A stretch of 64,000 nucleotides of DNA. Origin: Ananas comosus (Eukaryota > Streptophyta > Magnoliopsida > Poales > Bromeliaceae). The position numbers and the translations under genes are program-made. This document shows, piece after piece, positions 29,576 through 40,500 of this stretch. The DNA lies in assembly GCF_001540865.1 (NCBI RefSeq), contig NC_033626.1, positions 13,484,065 through 13,548,064 on the forward strand. Direction: 5' to 3'. Positions within the stretch are counted from its first letter, which is position 1. The number at the start of each line of letters is the position of its first letter. The notes under the pieces were generated by a model, which worked only from the letters and a program-made list of their open reading frames with translations, ran no database searches and was not told the origin of the DNA.

Positions 29576-29971
29576 ATGTCCATGTCCACAAGGCCCACTC
29601 TCATTCTCTCTCCTCCCCTATGTCTCCCTTCTTCTCTGGTCTCTACTTTCCATCCCCTCAAAGGAGAGGAGGAGAAAGAGAGTGCCGAATCTCTGTTCCC
29701 CTCTCCTCCACATAGAGCTCAAATTGGTTCTACCTCTTTAATTTGTTTCCCCTTTTTATTTTCCCAGTCAAATTATACAAAGATTCATCCATATCTATTC
29801 AATACTTAGACTACACGGAAGGAAACCTCAGAGTCAGAGTCCGTGGGCTTGATTTCGTAGACAAAATCCGATTTTTGTCCATAAAAATCGAGTCTTTGTT
29901 TTCAAATTTTTGCTCAAAAATCATCTCCTGGAACCCAAATTTCGGATCAATTCGAAGCTTTATAGAAACAA
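29576..29971 (+). promoter_or_regulatory. Probable promoter and 5' UTR of the amino acid transporter gene
   Basis: A CT-rich leader (TCTCTCCTCCCC... near 29605), common in plant 5' UTRs, precedes the ATG at 29972. In-frame stops upstream of that ATG rule out an earlier start in the region. Transcription start not determined. Confidence 0.4.
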
Positions 29972-32648
29972 ATGACGATCGAAAGCCCTAATCCGATCGA
30001 GAAGAGGGGAAATCGCAAGAACAAGCAGGTTCTCGATGAAAAGGTCCCTCTTTTGCCCACCAAACAGGAGGAAAATGGTGCGTTTGACGAGTTCAACGGG
30101 GCCTCCTTCGCCGGCGCCGTGTTCAATCTATCGACAACGGTCGTCGGCGCCGGGATCATGGCGCTTCCCGCCACCATGAAGGTGCTAGGGTTAGTGCCGG
30201 GGCTCCTTCTGATTGTATTTGGCGCCTTCCTCACCGAGGCCTCGATCGAGATGCTCGTCCGATTCAGCCGCGCCGGAAAGGCGGTCTCCTACGGGGAAGT
30301 CATGGGGGACGCATTCGGGAACGTCGGCCGGACGCTGCTTCAGATCTGCGTCGTCGTGAATAATATTGGAGTGATGATTGTGTACATGATTATTATTGGT
30401 ATACACACTCTCATTGAGATACATATCTTTACTTTCCTAAAGCTTTTCTTATAGGTGTTTATATCATTGTTATCTACCTTTCTTACTTTCTCTGCACAAT
30501 TTAATTGATTTAGCAATTGCGTGTCGCTATTATATATAGCATTTTCTACTCCATCAGCAATAGTTAGGTGTTCTGCAAGCAAAAAACCAAGAGCTTTTGA
30601 AGCTTTTGTTTGCGCTAGGAAGCTGGAATGAGTTTTTGGCTTTTCAGGCTTGTGCTACTAGCAGTAGCAAGAAGCACTTTTGTAGAAGCTCCAGCTGTAC
30701 CGAACAGGCCTTGATTAGTTGCTAGTCGTCTAGTCGTAGATTCTATTGTTGCATCCTAGAACAATTTAAAGAGGTTATTTATGTTCCTTATTACTTAATT
30801 TGCTTTTGAGGTTCTTCTTAGTGAAAAGCCTTAATAGTATCCTAAATTCTTGCTTCACGTGGAGTGTTCTTGCCTTAACTAGCCTGAAGCACTATTTACT
30901 TTCTTAAGCATGTTTCTTTTTGAGTTGCTATCAATAATTATGCTGTTTTAGGAAGTTGAGTGTTGTTGCTTTCTTCATATAAGATATATATATATTTTTT
31001 TTTAGGTTGAAACTATCTGCTTCTTTAATTACTGACCTAAGCTGTAATCTTAAGGTGATGTGCTATCTGGAACTTCTTCTAGTGGTGAACACCATTTTGG
31101 TGTCTTGGAAGGATGGTTTGGGGCACAGTGGTGGAACAGCCGTTTCTTTGTTCTTCTAGTGACCACACTTCTAGTGTTTACTCCACTTGCAACCTTCAAG
31201 CGTGTAGGTAAGTGTAGCTGCGCTTTGTCCCTAGATGCCTTGGACCGTCCTATAATTGGAGGGACCGAAAGCAAAACAAAAATAAAAGAAACAGAAAAAA
31301 CATAAAAATGCCATGCATGAGCTATTACCTCCTTATTTTCTCAGACTCACATCTTGGGTTTTCTTTCTTGTCTTGCAGATTCGTTGAGATACACATCTGC
31401 CGTATCGGTTGCACTTGCAGTTGTTTTTGTTGTAATTACTGCTGGAATTGCTATTGTGAAGTTGATAAGTGGAAGCATTAGCATGCCAAAGTTGTTTCCT
31501 CAGCTACCTGATTTGGCTTCCGTCTGGAACCTTTTCACAGCTGTTCCGGTTCTTGTCACCGCTTATATCTGCCATTACAACGGTACTAAAGATAGAATTG
31601 GCTATGTAATTTTGGCACGACATATGTAGGTCCATCAGAAAAGTATAATCTGTCACACGCTTAGCATTATCTATTTCTTTTCGTATCATAAATCTTAGGT
31701 GAAATTTGTACTGAGACCCTAATAATAGGCCATTTTGAGAGAAATTTCTGAACTTATTTTTTTGATCAACACCGAAAAAAATAAAAAAGAAACAAAGTTA
31801 ATTGTTTATGTGTGTGGGTAGGGGTGGGGGTGTCTAGAACTTCACCTATCATATTTCTCCATTTAATGCTGTTCGCGATATTTGAAGTATGATTTTTCAC
31901 TTTGCAGTTCACTCAATAGACAATGAGCTGGAGGATTCTTCCCAGATAAAACCTATCGTGCGCACATCACTTCTCCTCTGTTCAACTGTATATATTACCA
32001 CAAGCTTCTTTGGCTTTCTTCTTTTTGGTGATAACACCCTCGACGATGTACTCGCCAACTTCGATTCCAACCTTGGCATCCCCTACAGCTCGGTTCTCAA
32101 TGACGCAGTTCGAGTTAGCTATGCTGTCCACCTAATGCTTGTATTTCCCATCATATTCCATGCTTTGAGGCTTAACTTGGATGGCCTCCTCTTTCCCTAT
32201 GCAAGGTCTTTATCTTCTGATAACTGGAGATTTGCCCTAATTACTGCAGTACCTCTTTTAGCCATTTTCTTGGCTGCGAACTTTATACCCAGCATATGGG
32301 ATGCCTTCCAATTTACTGGTGCGACTGCTGCTGTTTGTATTGCCTTCATTTTCCCTGCGGCCATTACTCTCAGGTTAGTTCTTGCAGTTCATCGGGACCG
32401 TGTTATACTATCACCTTCTCTTTACTTGTCTGAAGTCATTCTAGTTCTTTCTTGCAAGCCTAAATTTTCTGCTATTGAGAGCTTCCTCTCTTTGCCGACC
32501 ACTTTTCAGGGACCGCCACGGCGTTGCAACGAGATGGGATAAAGTATTGTCTGTTTTTATGATTGTTCTCGCCGTCCTGTCAAATGCAGTTGCTGTGTAT
32601 AGTGATGCTTATTCCCTATTTAAGAAGAGCAAGGGCTCCCAGTCTTAA
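29972..32648 (+). CDS. Vacuolar amino acid transporter, AVT6/SLC38-like (5 exons)
   Basis: Hand-joined exons: 29972-30398, 31055-31207, 31379-31582, 31908-32373, 32510-32648, all with GT-AG introns. They total 1389 nt and a predicted 462 residues. It belongs to the amino acid/auxin permease group: after a charged N-terminus comes F-A-G-A-V-F-N-L-S-T-T-V-V-G-A-G-I-M-A-L-P, the signature first membrane segment with the GAGIMALP motif. About ten further hydrophobic segments follow, including C-H-Y-N-V-H-S and F-G-D-N-T-L-D-D-V-L. Plant AVT6 members export neutral and acidic amino acids from the vacuole; that role is inferred by family. It is intact and lies alone between the arms of the inverted duplication. 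Confidence is high for family, moderate for subgroup. Confidence 0.9.
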
Positions 32649-33066
32649 ACTACACGTATCCTCTTCATAGTCGATAAAATTTGTGGTGTCTAGTAGCTGC
32701 CATGCATATGTATGTTGATAAAACTGTATTTTAGCACAATAAGTGATCCTAGTGTAATTATGTTACGTGAGTTTAATCATTTATTTAGTTAACTCAACCT
32801 TGCAGGTTGAGTTACATCCTCCACTGTGTGGTAGGATGCATGTATTATCTTTAGGTTTCGGTAAGGGTTTTTATGCAATCGAAAGTATTAAGACATGTAT
32901 ATGATTCCAAGTTTGGGTGTTGTAATAGAAGTTTGATTTGGAATTGTAAACTTGGTTCTATTATTTTGGTTTTTTTTTTTTTTTTTTTCTGTCACTTCAC
33001 CTCATTGTTTTAGAAGGACATTTTATAGAATTTTGTTTTTGTTTTTTTTTTAACACTCCTACAAAT

Positions 33067-33143
33067 GCAAAATGATGAGAAACTTGGATCTGAAACTGAT
33101 GTGGATAACAAACACATAATGGTCTTCAAAGTTCTCTGATTGC
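33067..33143 (+). ncRNA. Candidate box C/D snoRNA, copy C
   Basis: Same elements as copy A, on the plus strand: GCAA stem, box C ATGATGA (33072-33078), internal CTGA and TGATGTGG, guide GGTCTTCAAAGTTCT, box D CTGA (33136-33139) and TTGC closing the stem. It arose through the inverted duplication. It now lies about 420 bp downstream of the transporter stop in the same orientation, without its own telo-box promoter, so expression would need read-through or a new promoter. Confidence 0.55.
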
Positions 33144-34100
33144 CTTCTGTTGAACTGGGGCTGGCATTTGACAATTAAGAGCTCTCTGTTTTTTCTTAAC
33201 TATTGTAAATATTCTTGTTGTTTAAATTCACATTCGACCTTATTTTCGCCACTTCTTTATCTAGTAATTTAGAGCATTATTTTTTATTCCCGTCCTTCTT
33301 TGTCGGTGCTTGCTTTCGTCCAACTACTTGTTTAGCCTAGAATAATTTGAGTTTAAAAAAAAAAAATAGAAGCTTTAAAGTTATCAATCAGAAACATCAA
33401 GTATCCATTTTGAAATGGTGGAATACAATTGAGCGTAACTCAAAATATCGTATAAGTTCACATAAATGTTTAGTAAGCAGGCTTTGAGTGAAAAAGTTAA
33501 GCTAGACTTAGGTGTTTAAGTTAGGCCAATTTTACTTCTTCATGTTTTAATTAAAAAAATAAAAAAATAAATTTAATTCGAATAAAATATCTATTGAGTT
33601 CGGATTCAACTTCTAATCCAATCTCCTAGACCGGATTGGAAAAAGAGCTGAGTGGGGCGGAAATCGGAATCAGAGTGAGACTCCCGCATACGAAATATCT
33701 ACAAATAGATTTATCCATTCCGATTCCGATTTTATGGTGGAAGAGAATCGAACCAAACACGCCCTTATTATTATTTTGATATTATTTTTTATGTTTAATG
33801 TTTTTAAATTACTATTTGAAGGTCTATGGTTTGAAAGGTAATATTAAAAACCAGTGCTGTAGAGACAGATATCGTTTCATTTATAATAAAAAATTAGTAT
33901 TTAAATTTGTGATTTTTAATGAATTATATTATCGTTTGAAAAGCTTTATTATGATTGTTTTTAATGAGGCGGTGTATGAGATATACTTATACACCAGGTG
34001 CAAGCAACAATTTCCCCTATTTACAGTAGTTTTTTTTTTTTTTTTAACTTAAACTTATTTGGTCAAATCTTCAATTCCGAGTGGGATTCAATTTCGACTC
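33144..34100. other. Upstream flank of the intact SMR-like gene
   Basis: Non-coding; inverse of 24540-25430. It includes the 'AACCAAACACGCCC' MITE-like end near 33750 and the GTATGAGATATACTTATACACCAGGTGCAAGC block near 33975. Confidence 0.6.
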
Positions 34101-34376
34101 ACCGTAGGATTCGACTTCACCAAAGCCTATAAATATATCCCCTCAAACCAATCCTTCCCACCGTAGGATTCGACTTCACCAAAGCCTATAAATATATCCC
34201 CTCAAACCAATCCTTCCCACCGTAGGATTCGACTTCACCGAAGCCTATAAATANTCCCACCGTAGGATTCGACTTCACCAAAGCCTATAAATATATCCCC
34301 TCAAACCAATCCTTCCCACCGTAGGATTCGACTTCACCGAAGCCTATAAATATATACCCTCAAACCAATCCTTCGC
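34101..34376 (+). promoter_or_regulatory. Five tandem 59-bp repeats with TATA boxes upstream of the intact SMR-like gene
   Basis: Units start at 34101, 34160, 34219, 34259 and 34318. Each contains CCTATAAATA; four are 59 bp and one (34219) is interrupted by an N at 34254 and is 19 bp short. The last TATA box lies about 65 bp upstream of the ATG. The array supplies up to five potential TATA boxes in register. Confidence 0.75.
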
Positions 34377-34409
34377 ATTCTCTTGTCTTCTGCGTCTTGG
34401 CTCTCTCCC

Positions 34410-35321
34410 ATGGCGAATTTCAATTTTCCTGATCGCATCGTCGACGATCCCTCTCCTCCTTCCCTGCAGTGCACAGAGCTAGGGTTTGGTGCCATCGATT
34501 TGAATGCTGATCCCGATTGTGGTTCAGGAGGCGACGATCTCTGTTCTCCCTCGCCACGGTGCATGGAGCTAGGGTCTGGTGCCATTGCTGGGACAATCGA
34601 TTTAAATGTGGATCCCGGTTATGGTTCCCCGCCGAGGTGTGTGAAACTAGGGTTTGGTGCCAGTGCTGGGATAATTGATTTGAATATGGATCCTGATTGT
34701 GGTTCACGAGTCGGCGATCCCTGTCCTCCCTCACTGCAGTGCACGGAGCTAGGGTTTGCTGCTGGTGCTGGGATAATCGATTTGAATGTGGATCCCGATT
34801 GTGGCTCCCTACCGAGGTGCGTAGAGCGATTCGATGTGAATGCGGAGGTTTCTGATTCTGATTTCGATTTGAAAGCAGAGGTTTCTGATTCTTGTGACCT
34901 CTTTGTGGGGCGGAGGAGCCCCGCCTCTAATTCGATCGCGTTCTCTAGAGCACGGTTCAGCATTGTGGAGGCTTTGGAGGTCGGCAAAATTGACTCCTAT
35001 TTCGGTTCAGAGGAGTTCTCTCGTGCGCTATCGGGTTTCGCCGCCCTGCAGCCGATCTCAATGGCGCTGCCGTTTGATCATTCGACGACCCGGGACGAGG
35101 AGGAGGAATGCCGCACGCCGATCGATCGAGAAAGCAGGCTGGCATTCGAAGTCACCAGCTGCCCGCCGGCTCCGAAGAAGCCGCCAAGAGCGCCTTCGTG
35201 CAAGCGCAGGCTGCTGGAGCTGGAGCTCGTAAGCGTGAGGCTCGAAGAGATCGAGAGTTGGCTCCGGTCCAAGGAATGCGGCGCGAAGAGGCCGCGGCAG
35301 CCGCAGAGTGGTAGCTTTTAG
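34410..35321 (+). CDS. SIAMESE-related (SMR-like) CDK inhibitor with tandem DLNxxP motifs
   Basis: Single-exon gene, 303 residues from the ATG at 34410. The C-terminal part has the SMR layout: E-E-C-R-T-P-I-D, then [20 protein letters not shown], then [15 protein letters not shown] proteins bind cyclin/CDK complexes in the nucleus and promote cell-cycle arrest or endoreduplication. The N-terminal half is unlike typical SMRs, which are about 80-240 residues. It consists of four units of about 30 residues with C-x-E-L-G-F-G-A and D-L-N-A-D-P, D-L-N-V-D-P, D-L-N-M-D-P, D-L-N-V-D-P, each matching the EAR repression consensus DLNxxP. Of the three SMR-like copies here this is the only complete one. 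SMR assignment is from motif recognition, moderately sure. EAR function is inference. Confidence 0.75.
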   Translation: MANFNFPDRIVDDPSPPSLQCTELGFGAIDLNADPDCGSGGDDLCSPSPRCMELGSGAIAGTIDLNVDPGYGSPPRCVKLGFGASAGIIDLNMDPDCGSRVGDPCPPSLQCTELGFAAGAGIIDLNVDPDCGSLPRCVERFDVNAEVSDSDFDLKAEVSDSCDLFVGRRSPASNSIAFSRARFSIVEALEVGKIDSYFGSEEFSRALSGFAALQPISMALPFDHSTTRDEEEECRTPIDRESRLAFEVTSCPPAPKKPPRAPSCKRRLLELELVSVRLEEIESWLRSKECGAKRPRQPQSGSF

Positions 35322-36120
35322 CAGTTCGTTTTCTTCTGCGATGATACTGTGTAGGTGTAGCTTTTCTTGATGTTTAGTACATGTTTTATGTATGTAACGG
35401 ACAAGTAGATGAGTGATACTCGGCGGTTGTTAACGAACCAGTTATTGTTTGGTTATTTTACTTAAAGATTGGTGCTTTGCTATTAATCTAAGTTTAAACA
35501 TTTCAAACTTTGTTCTGCTTGATGTTTGCTTTAAAGAGACCGTGAAATACATCCTTAGAACATATAGCAATGAAAACTGCTTTCTATTTTTTTTTCCATT
35601 TTTTGTGATGCAGCAAACAGTTTAAGCCAAATTGAATGAAACTTTTTGCCTCTTCCCACCACAAAAAAAATCTACTGTTATTATATCCTCTACTAAATCC
35701 ATAATAATCCCGCAATTATTTTTTTTTTTGATTAAACAGGGATTTACCCTATTTTTGGAGTACAGTGGAACAAAGAGTAAAATCAGCACATACAGAAAAA
35801 TGAATTACATAAGTTAAACCCACAATCCAAACTCAATCATCCCCCCCAGGTGGATCTCCAGAACTGTACTTCAGCCTTAATGGATTTTCCCATTTCTTCG
35901 TGCGTGACTCGTCGATTGCGAAAGATCCTCGATCCCGCAATTATTAATAATTGCGAAAGATCCCGCAATTATTAATACCTCATTAAACGAAGTGCTATCT
36001 TCAATTAAATTCATTATAGTCCACAATTAATACCTCATTTAATGAAGTGTTTTTAGCTATAAAACTTTCAGCGTATGCACCCCTTAATTTGGGAGGGGCA
36101 GAACTCAGTGAGAAAATACA
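35322..36120. other. Flank between SMR-like gene and protease fragment
   Basis: Matches 21367-21910 inverted, except for the insertion at 35716-35968. It includes the likely 3' UTR of the SMR-like gene and, just before 36121, the CTATAAAAC promoter element of the protease. Confidence 0.6.
35716..35968 (-). mobile_element. Retroposon fragment inserted after the duplication
   Basis: The left arm reads straight through CCCGCAATTATTAATACC. Here the same site is split: CCCGCAATTATT is followed by a T run (minus-strand poly(A)), about 230 bp of unique sequence, and then GATCCCGCAATTATT again. A nearby extra copy of GCGAAAGATCC...CCGCAATTATTAAT is a small local duplication. The layout (poly(A) plus target duplication of about 12 bp) indicates a retroposed, 5'-truncated element. 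Family not recognised. Confidence 0.65.
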
Positions 36121-36447
36121 ATGAACAGTATGGTCAAAACTTTGCACATCCTCCTCCACTGCCTACCATTCACCATCTCCCTCTCCTCGCCACAGTCTCT
36201 ACAGCTTAGAATGATCAACAGTGACTCAATTCGCTCTCCTCTCTACCCTGGAAACCTCACCAGTGAAGAGCTCATGATACGGCTGGCAAACCACTCAACT
36301 CTTCGAGCTCAACACGTCGAACTAACCCTCTCTGCACCGCATGCTAGCTACGATACGATGCGTCTCCGACCGCACGTCTTTCCCACACCTAGCAACCTGT
36401 ATCTGGTGGAAGTCCATGTCGGCACGCCTGCACATTCGCGCTCGAAT
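36121..36447 (+). pseudogene. Aspartic protease N-terminal fragment (duplicate of copy 6)
   Basis: Nearly identical to the first 109 residues of the gene at 19996-21366: leader, propeptide, Y-L-V-E-V-H-V-G-T-P-A-H-S-R-S-N. Homology stops at 36447, before the first catalytic Asp. The open frame continues 29 codons into unrelated sequence and ends at 36534, so a 137-residue leader-plus-propeptide peptide could be made from the retained promoter. No catalytic residues are present. Confidence 0.85.
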
Positions 36448-36779
36448 CTAAGCTGTTCTATTGCCAATATGGAGATAGGTTACAGGGAAATAGAGCAGGA
36501 GGTTAATGGTTCAAGACCTTTGATTTGTCTCTGATACCATAAAGAATTTGGCTACTTTTCATGATCCTCCAAAGATGATACAACAATGGTTAAATAACCA
36601 TTTACATACATGCCCTAATAAATCAAGGCCTAATCTAAGCCTTAATTTTAGAAAGACAATCGTGTGATTAATTGTCTAAGAATGAAAAAATTCCTAAGAA
36701 AGAAAGTAAAAGATGGATATAAATAAACTTACAAATCATATTTCCAATCTAATTGTTAATATTTATATCGATTCTCACA
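36448..36779 (-). mobile_element. Possible copia-like LTR remnant with tRNA-Met primer-binding site
   Basis: On the minus strand, TGGTATCAGAGA (36539-36528) matches the initiator-Met primer-binding site used by many plant Ty1/copia elements. The about 240 bp before it (36779-36540) begin TGTGAGAATCG and contain a GATATAAATAAA TATA-like stretch, as an LTR would. The LTR 3' end lacks the expected CA, and no gag or pol is visible. The leader side abuts the end of the duplication arm. The call is tentative. Confidence 0.4.
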
Positions 36780-37592
36780 GAATCATTAATCTTTGATGCA
36801 AAATTGCAGTTGTTGCCCTGGAGGTCATCTATTTTGATTGCTACCGGTTTTTGTTTAGTATTTTTGCCCTGGAGGTCATCTATTGTCATCTATTAATATT
36901 TCCAAAATTATTAATCTAATCATTAATATTTCACGTAGAACTCGGGAAACATATTTTTGTTCCTCAAATGAACATTTTTTTGTTTCAGTATTTGGTCAGA
37001 GGTTAAAGAAAAGTTTTGTTAGAGGGTTATATTGATGATCTGTAGCATTTAAACTGATTTAACAATGATAGAATAATTTTGGAATCAGAACCCATCATTT
37101 CTAAAATTTACCATACACAGTATCAAGTGGACACAAATGAATAGTGTAAAAAAAAAAAAAAAAACACTTGTAAAAGTAGACAAGAAGATTCTCCTAACAT
37201 CAAGTTTATTGGTTTTGATCTACATAACTAATATTGGATTTTTAAACTATTTTACCTGTTAACGAACAATAGCTACATATTTTTCATATAGAAACTATTT
37301 AAAATTTACAGATCATAGCTAACTATATTTAAATTTTATTTTTTATGTAACTCTTTACGCTTCAGAAATTCAGGGATATACGCAGTAGCATGCTTAATAA
37401 ATTCAACCGAATTCGGCAATTTTTGATGTATCGTCACCGACTTTATAATCGGGTGGTCTGAGGCCACCGACTTGTACACTCCATCCACCCAAAAAAACCC
37501 GTCCCTTGCACCGTCCCGAGCTTTTCTTCCTCGGCGCCCGAAGTTCAAACCCCTCCTCCTCCCCTTCGCTCTCCTTCAAAATCCCGTTCAAA
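36780..37592. other. Intergenic, upstream of the FHA-domain gene
   Basis: Contains a short direct repeat, TTGCCCTGGAGGTCATCTAT, at about 36814 and 36865, and A/T-rich DNA. From about 37430 the sequence becomes GC-richer and is probably promoter and 5' UTR of the gene starting at 37593. Confidence 0.5.
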
Positions 37593-40500
37593 ATGAAGGT
37601 TCCCATGGGTCCTCCTCCTCCACGAAACCCTAACCCTAATGCTAACCCTGATCGCGAACCCGAATTGTCGAACGCGGAGCGATCGCTCGGCGAGGCCCCG
37701 CAACCCAGCGCCCTGGATAAATCTGGCACCGACGAGGAGAGTAACGCGCCGCTCGAGGAGTCGGACAAGGAGGAGCCCCACCAAAACCCTAACCCTAACC
37801 CTAGCTCGAGCCCCTCGGAGCGGGGTGGGAAATCCCCAGTACCCTACTCGATCCCGCCGTGGAGCGAGCCTCCTACTCACCGCTTCTTCCTCGAGGTTCT
37901 CAAAGATGGATCAATCATCGAGCAATTAGACGTGTAAGGGTTTCGTAGCGCTTCTTTAGCCATATTTCCTTTATGGAATTATTATTATTAGTTTGTTTTC
38001 AAGTTTCTGTTCTTCTACTGTACCTTCTCGTACTCTACCATTTCTTTCTCTGTTTTTAGGTTGTTTTTGAAAGAAATTATAGCTAATGATGCAGGAAACC
38101 ATATTATTGACTGTCATATTCCAATCGATGTTCAATTTGGAAGTATCATATGCTCGGTTAGTGAGAATAATGATGGTATTCTTACTAAACAATAGTAATG
38201 ATGCAGGTCTAAGAAAGGAGCGTACATGTTTGGACGTGTCGATCTTTGTGATTTCATTTTGGAACATCAAACAATCTCTAGATTCCACGCAGGTTCGTGA
38301 TATCTTGATATTTTTCATGATATTTGGCGTACTTGGAGTAAATTCACATTATTGTGCATAATATATCCTGTTTCAACCCTAAATATTAATTATAGGTGCT
38401 TTTGCCAAGTAACTTCAAGACATTACCACAAGTTAGTCTTGGTATTCTGATTTCTTTTAATGCAGAAATGGACAATGTTTGAGATATAAGCATATGTTTC
38501 TGCCCAACCTTTTTTTTGTATTTTGCTTACACGACGCTTTGGCTGTAGCTTTGTGGAATTTAATTTGGATTTACTATATATATATGTATAGAACTATATG
38601 TTATCTAAGGATTACAAATGATTAGTATCATGAAAAAATGTTGTTGATGTCTACACTATTAAAGGTTATTTATCTTGTGTAAATATCTAAATGTTCTTAT
38701 TCCAAATGTTTCACCAGTTCTGCAGTTTAAAAAAGACGAAGTCTTACTTTATGATCTTGGCAGTACGCATGGTACTTCTGTTAATAAGAAACAGGTAAAA
38801 AGTACCTATAGAGCTTCATGTCTTACCATTTATGTAAAGCTTTACAGTTGCATCTTTGATATTGGTATATTCGTTTTTGACAAAATTACGTCTTTTCTTT
38901 AGTCAATGAATCTTAGAACTTGTCTTATATCTTGACTACATTTTGTCTGACCTGTCTTCTCTCGTGCCTTTATACCAAATATAGAATTTGATTACTGGTT
39001 CTAGTTATTTAATTTGCTTTGCATGCCTTCTCTGTCAATTTTAGGTTAAGAAGAAGGTGTACATGGAAATCCATGTTGGTGATGTTATAAGATTTGGCCA
39101 GTAAGTTCATTTATAATAATCTAATTTTAGTATATAGTTTGCCTTTCTCCCTTTCGATTTCTCGTGGTCTTCACTTTGTATCTGCCAAAACAATCATGAA
39201 CAGATTGTATAGCTTTTCCATTTATATAACTGTAGTGTTACATGTTTTTGACTAGATGTAACTTTTTATACTTAGTCATGGTTTAAGAACTTTATGCTTT
39301 AAAGTTCTTTATCTGTGGTGTCAGTTCTTAGTGGAAAGAATCCTGTTCAAACTAGTGAATCATGTCGTGATTTTCCAGAAGATGTGTTATTCTAGCTGTA
39401 TTTTTTTCAGTGTTCATGATGCAATTGATGTTATTGATAGCTGTATTTTTTCGGTCTTCACGGTGTTTTTAGTAAGTTATAGCTGAGAACAACAAGTGCA
39501 AGTCAAATAGTAAACCATACTATTTTGTCTAGTTAGTCTCATCTTTTGCTGGTTTCAGTCTTTCTTCTCAGGTTCCTCATTCAAAATCTTCTCCTATCAA
39601 GTATAACAACCTTTCCTGGAGCTCTGTTAGACATGGAGTCATTCAACTGTTTTAATTTGTTTAGCAATGGTCTGCAAATTTAAGGCTTATATGGGCTTTT
39701 ACCTTGAAAAACTCTAATATGCTTGCCCGGTATCTTGATATGCAAAGAATTACTAATAACCTTCTTCTTTATTCCACTTTCAACAGGTCCTCGCGCTTGT
39801 ATATTTTCCAAGGACCATCTGAGCTGATGCCGCCGGTCAGATTGTGAAAACCTTTCTATTTGATCTGTATTATCTTTTTATCAAATCTCCTGAAATACTT
39901 AAGACCCAGTGTAATATTGAGGGTTTTCTTTGTGATAGGAGGGTGATTTTCAGAAGTTGCGAGAGGCTAGGATTCAAGAAGAGTTGCTTGATCGAGAAGC
40001 TTCGCTTTCACGTGCAAGGGCTGAAGCTTCTCTCGCAGAGGGAATCTCATGGGGCATTGCTGAGGATGCAGTTGAAGAAGCTGGAGAGGTTAGTTTTTGA
40101 TTCTCTAATTTTTCCTTGCTTATGTTCTTATGGGTCATGGTGTTAATAGTTTCAAGAACCTTAATTTTGTGTGCGCCATGGTGTTAATAGTTTCAAGAAC
40201 CTTAATTTTGTGTGTGCTTTCCATGTTTTATCTTTTTGAAGTCTGGTTCGAATTTGTTTGATTCTGTACACTCTGATGTTCACTGACCAAGCTGTCATCT
40301 CCTAGGATGATGCAGATGAAGTTACATGGCAAGCATACAAAGGACAGCTTACTGAACGGCAGGAGAAAACTCGCAGCAAAATAACAAAAAGAATGGAAAA
40401 GGCAAGTCGACATTATTCTAGTTGGATGAATTGACCGCTGTAAGAAATTTCCTTGCACCCGAACATTGCTTCTATAGAATTTGCGGTATTGTTTCACCTC

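Larger units (their letters stand above)
32945..36447 (+). repeat. Right arm of the inverted segmental duplication
   Basis: Matches 21040-25650 read on the other strand. Contents in order: T-rich junction, snoRNA candidate C, flank, five 59-bp repeats, intact SMR-like gene, flank with a retroinsertion, and the first third of a copy-6-type protease. Homology ends at 36447 inside the protease (after ...CGCGCTCGAAT). The arm begins about 300 bp after the transporter stop codon. Confidence 0.85.

Noticed and set aside
34101..34376. CRISPR-like array
   Set aside because: Direct head-to-tail repeats with no unique spacers, in a plant genome, each holding a TATA box.
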